From Pseudophaeomoniella oleicola (taxonomy: Eukaryota > Ascomycota > Eurotiomycetes > Phaeomoniellales > Phaeomoniellaceae), in NCBI GenBank assembly GCA_003868215.1, contig QWDQ01000010.1:62001-126000 (forward strand): a stretch of DNA of 64,000 nucleotides, given 5' to 3'. Each line of letters opens with the position of its first letter. Position 1 is the stretch's first letter. A program made the translations under genes and the position numbers. Below the pieces are notes generated by a model that was not told the DNA's origin, did not search any database, and was given only the letters and a program-made list of their open reading frames with translations. This document shows, one piece after another, positions 61,398 through 64,000 of this stretch.

Positions 61398-62414
61398 ATG
61401 GCCACCCTCACGCAGACACAGCCTGCTTTCCCCCTGTCGTACCAGCCACTTCCAGCCACTGTTCGCGTCAACCAGGGAGAGATTTCCCAGTCACAGATCG
61501 GATGGCTTCGACCAACACCGGTAGACACGCCAATCGAGGAGATGCGTCAGAGACTCGAAGCTGATGGATATATCTACATCAAAGGCCTGCTACCTCGTGA
61601 AGATGTTCTGAAGATGAGGTCACACTACTTTGAGCAGTTCAAAGACACGGGGCTGCTGCTTCCGGGCTCAGACCCTGTCGAAGGGCGGTACAACACCGAG
61701 GACGATGTAGCCCTTCATCGAGGATTGAGCTTAGGGCGGCCCGATGGTGAAGAGTTACGCCGGGTGATCGACGCTCATGTCACACCCGAGTATCTTGATT
61801 TTGTTGCCCATCCAGCGTTGCGTAAGATGGTTCGTGATCTGATGGATTGGGACAAAGAGGTGCTTCTAAATCGCACATTGTTGCGCCATCAAGCCCCCGG
61901 TGCTGAAGGAACTGGTGTCCATTACGACCAGCTCTTTCTGCGAGCCGGATCCGCCTTCTTTCTGACCGCCTGGATTCCGATCGGCGATATTAAACATACC
62001 GGTGGCGGCTTGACGTATCTCGACGACAGCTTGAAACTCGCCCAAGCGATCGAGGATGACTTTTCAGAGCGTGCCAAATCGTTTACACTCGAACAGAAGC
62101 TCTCGGCGTTCAATCAGAACATGGAGAAATTCGGCGTGCTGGCCAACCATCCAGCCCGCTTCCAGAATAGCTATCAACACATCGCAGAAAATGCCGGCAT
62201 GAAGGATCGTCCATACCATTGGAGGATCGCTGACTATGAAGCCGGCGATGTCGTTTTTCACCATCCATACAGCATCCATTCGGCTTGTCTGAACTCGGAT
62301 GCCGAGTTCATTCGCCTCAGCACAGATCTTCGTTTCCATGATCAAAAGGATTTCGATGAAGGTACGATCGATAAGCGATGGACCAAAGTGTGGACCCCGG
62401 ACGATGGACTGTAA
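61398..62414 (+). CDS. Phytanoyl-CoA dioxygenase family enzyme 2
   Basis: An Fe(II)/2-oxoglutarate oxygenase of the PhyH family, single exon, 338 residues from the ATG at 61398. The N-terminal part has MRQRLEADGYIYIKGLLPRE, typical of PhyH. The metal triad is H175-Y-D177 (in GTGVHYDQLFLR) and H294 (in GDVVFHHPYSIHSA); Arg306 (FIRLSTD) would bind 2-oxoglutarate. TGGGLTYLDDS matches the family's post-HxD loop. It is not closely similar to PhyH-type enzyme 1. An in-frame ATG at 61329 would add a 23-residue hydrophobic and basic leader that could be an organelle signal. The stop is 87 bp from that of the convergent regulator. Confidence 0.9.
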   Translation: MATLTQTQPAFPLSYQPLPATVRVNQGEISQSQIGWLRPTPVDTPIEEMRQRLEADGYIYIKGLLPREDVLKMRSHYFEQFKDTGLLLPGSDPVEGRYNTEDDVALHRGLSLGRPDGEELRRVIDAHVTPEYLDFVAHPALRKMVRDLMDWDKEVLLNRTLLRHQAPGAEGTGVHYDQLFLRAGSAFFLTAWIPIGDIKHTGGGLTYLDDSLKLAQAIEDDFSERAKSFTLEQKLSAFNQNMEKFGVLANHPARFQNSYQHIAENAGMKDRPYHWRIADYEAGDVVFHHPYSIHSACLNSDAEFIRLSTDLRFHDQKDFDEGTIDKRWTKVWTPDDGL

Positions 62415-62501
62415 GGTTCATGTAGCCGCTACTATATACAAATATCATTGTTATCTCATAAGTCAACTCTTTATACATGCTGCTCGTAAGACTCCAGAGG
62501 T
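62415..62501. other. Very short convergent gap
   Basis: Only 87 bp separate the stops of PhyH-type enzyme 2 and the regulator, so their 3' UTRs must overlap. Confidence 0.6.
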
Positions 62502-64000
62502 TCAAGTAACTGGTTCCCCAACTAAAGGGAGCAGGCGCTCGACTATACTGTTCGTATGATAGCCTGTGCGCCGCTGGATGTCGTCGAGTAAAGCAACTGC
62601 TTGACGCTTGAGACCTGGGTCCTTGACATGTTTCGTAGCTGCGAATTGGTTAGTAACATGATCGAAGCCGTAGTATAACTTTCCCGATGGATGACCCGAT
62701 ACTTACCATAACACAGCGGGTTAACGGCCACGACAGCAGCGGAATCGGCACTGTTTGAAAGAGCAATGATAATGATTTCTCGTGCGTGATGATCAGAGCG
62801 CTCCTGTGCCCGTTTCTTAATAGCTGTTGCCTACTATGTGGTGTTCGCCTACCTCGGGATCATCTGGACCGGGCAAATATGTCTGGTAGTCATTTGATTT
62901 GGTCCATAGGAGTAATTTTGCGATGTGGTACAGCTCGAGAGCTGCAGCTGTTTAATCGTTAAATTGAATCCCCCTGCTGGTCAAGAAAAGGGGGAAACAG
63001 AGAAAGAAGTAAAGAGTTGTAGAACAGAACCTACCAAAATTAGGTCTCGGAAACCAATATCTTATGGCTCCGGTCTCCTCGTACTTTATTCCCTTGAGAT
63101 GAGCAGGACACTTGTTGAACCAGTTATCTAACTCTCCTTGCAGCGCCAAATACTCTCGTGTTATCTTCTTTCCGTGAGACTTTGATACAGTCTGAAAAAC
63201 AAAGCAAGCAGTTTCTGCACACAATCGGGACGCATCGTTTCCCCAAGAATCTTCTTCATATGGGCCGCCAGAGAGATCAAGCTTTGGCCACGACTTTGGA
63301 TCGTGCATGGTTGGACAGCCGATGTTGAGTGCTTCACCAACTTCGTGCCGTGCGTATATCCAGAATGAAGCCCTTATAAGTCGACTGGAAGATTTATGCG
63401 CATCGAGTGAATCCACCAAAGATTTTGCTCCCTTGAAATGTCTCTGATAATCGTGTCCAGGAAAGGCTAAGAGCTCATAGCTACTTAAAACTATTGTTGC
63501 CACTATCGCATGCTCCAAGTCTGCTGTAGAGTCATTCAGGAAATTTAGTAACAGACAGAGACTTTCACCATAGTAGCGCTCCGCAACAGGACTCCACAAA
63601 ACAGCTGACGAGATAAGGCTCAATTGTCGTGCAGCAAGTGCACAGATCGAGTTCAGTAAAAGGGGAGAACTCGGGACCAGGTTCAGAACAGCCTGTTGAT
63701 AGGATTGACTGCAGTCAAACACATCCATCCAGGTACCAATTCCCTTCTCATAGACTTGTAGAAGATAGGCATGTTCAGCATTGATCATGGGTTCCGGAAG
63801 TGTGGCATTCATCTCGGCATGTTGAGGAAAATTTGCATTGATGTAATCCCAGTCAGGGGGGAATATGCGAATGAGACTCGGAATTGCACGGTTCGAACCC
63901 AATGGTGCATCTGGTGATCCCATATCGAGGGCTGTCTCTCGTGTGGCTTTGGGGCCATCGGCGGATTGTTGATCTGGTTGACGGCCAATGTCTTCATCTG
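62502..64000 (-). CDS. Fungal transcription factor (fungal_trans_2 type), 5' end beyond window
   Basis: This is the C-terminal regulatory part of a zinc-cluster-type transcription factor; any DNA-binding domain lies beyond base 64000. Visible exons are 64000-63035, 62947-62853, 62803-62707 and 62638-62502 (introns 87, 49 and 68 bp), all joined in frame. Characteristic text of the domain includes AYLLQVYEKGIGTWMDVFDC, LLLNSICALAARQLSLIS, ATIVLSSYELLAFPG, HFKGAKSLVDSL and SFWIYARHEVGEALNIGCPT. The C-terminus includes KDPGLKRQAVALLDDIQRRT. The frame is open to the window edge, with a disordered lead-in. It is tail-to-tail with PhyH-type enzyme 2. Confidence 0.87.

Noticed and set aside
48076-64000. 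Calling this block a secondary-metabolite gene cluster outright
   Set aside because: No backbone synthase, cytochrome P450 or methyltransferase is present, so the idea is kept only as a finding at inference level.

Overview
The window is nuclear DNA of a filamentous ascomycete (Pezizomycotina). Most genes are split by short introns of about 41-200 bp with GT..AG ends and CTRAY-type branch sites. Genes sit singly on both strands with 0.3-2.3 kb between them. The gene set (MIA40, MIC10, OM14, UPF2, URB2, BOS1, dynactin p25, Zn(II)2Cys6 regulators, NCS1 and YAT permeases) is typical of moulds. A leotiomycete or a relative would fit, but the class cannot be settled from the sequence alone. I recognised no transposon, LTR element, rRNA, tRNA or CRISPR array.

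Layout. 0-6.6 kb holds housekeeping genes: MIA40 (cut by the left edge), thiamine pyrophosphokinase and UPF2/NMD2. 8.8-16.3 kb looks like a proline or amino-acid utilisation block: a YAT-family amino-acid permease, mitochondrial proline dehydrogenase, and a divergently transcribed zinc-cluster regulator. 16.8-24.6 kb carries an MFS transporter and two tandem but dissimilar FAD amine oxidases. 25-45.8 kb is mostly housekeeping: MIC10 head-to-head with URB2, an uncharacterised protein with an SR-like tail, dynactin p25, an Arf6-type GTPase, a proline/serine-rich protein with a conserved C-terminal motif, OM14, a possible small membrane protein, the SNARE BOS1 and an AAAP-type amino-acid transporter with ten introns. 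48-64 kb is accessory in character: a Fur-type NCS1 permease, a membrane-anchored tyrosinase-like protein, two phytanoyl-CoA-dioxygenase-type Fe(II)/2-oxoglutarate enzymes, two fungal-type regulators and a secreted PhoD-type phosphatase. The last regulator runs off the right edge.

The most notable points are these. The tyrosinase-like protein keeps the CuA histidines but has replaced all three CuB histidines. OM14 can only be read in frame through a 2-nucleotide microexon. BOS1 appears to have a first coding exon that is just the start codon. The permease/proline dehydrogenase/regulator trio recalls the Aspergillus prn cluster. Each of two PhyH-type enzymes lies beside its own regulator, with no polyketide or peptide synthase in view.

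Spliced models were built by hand. For every complete spliced gene the exon lengths sum to a multiple of three and the reading frame holds across each junction. They remain predictions until compared with RNA reads.
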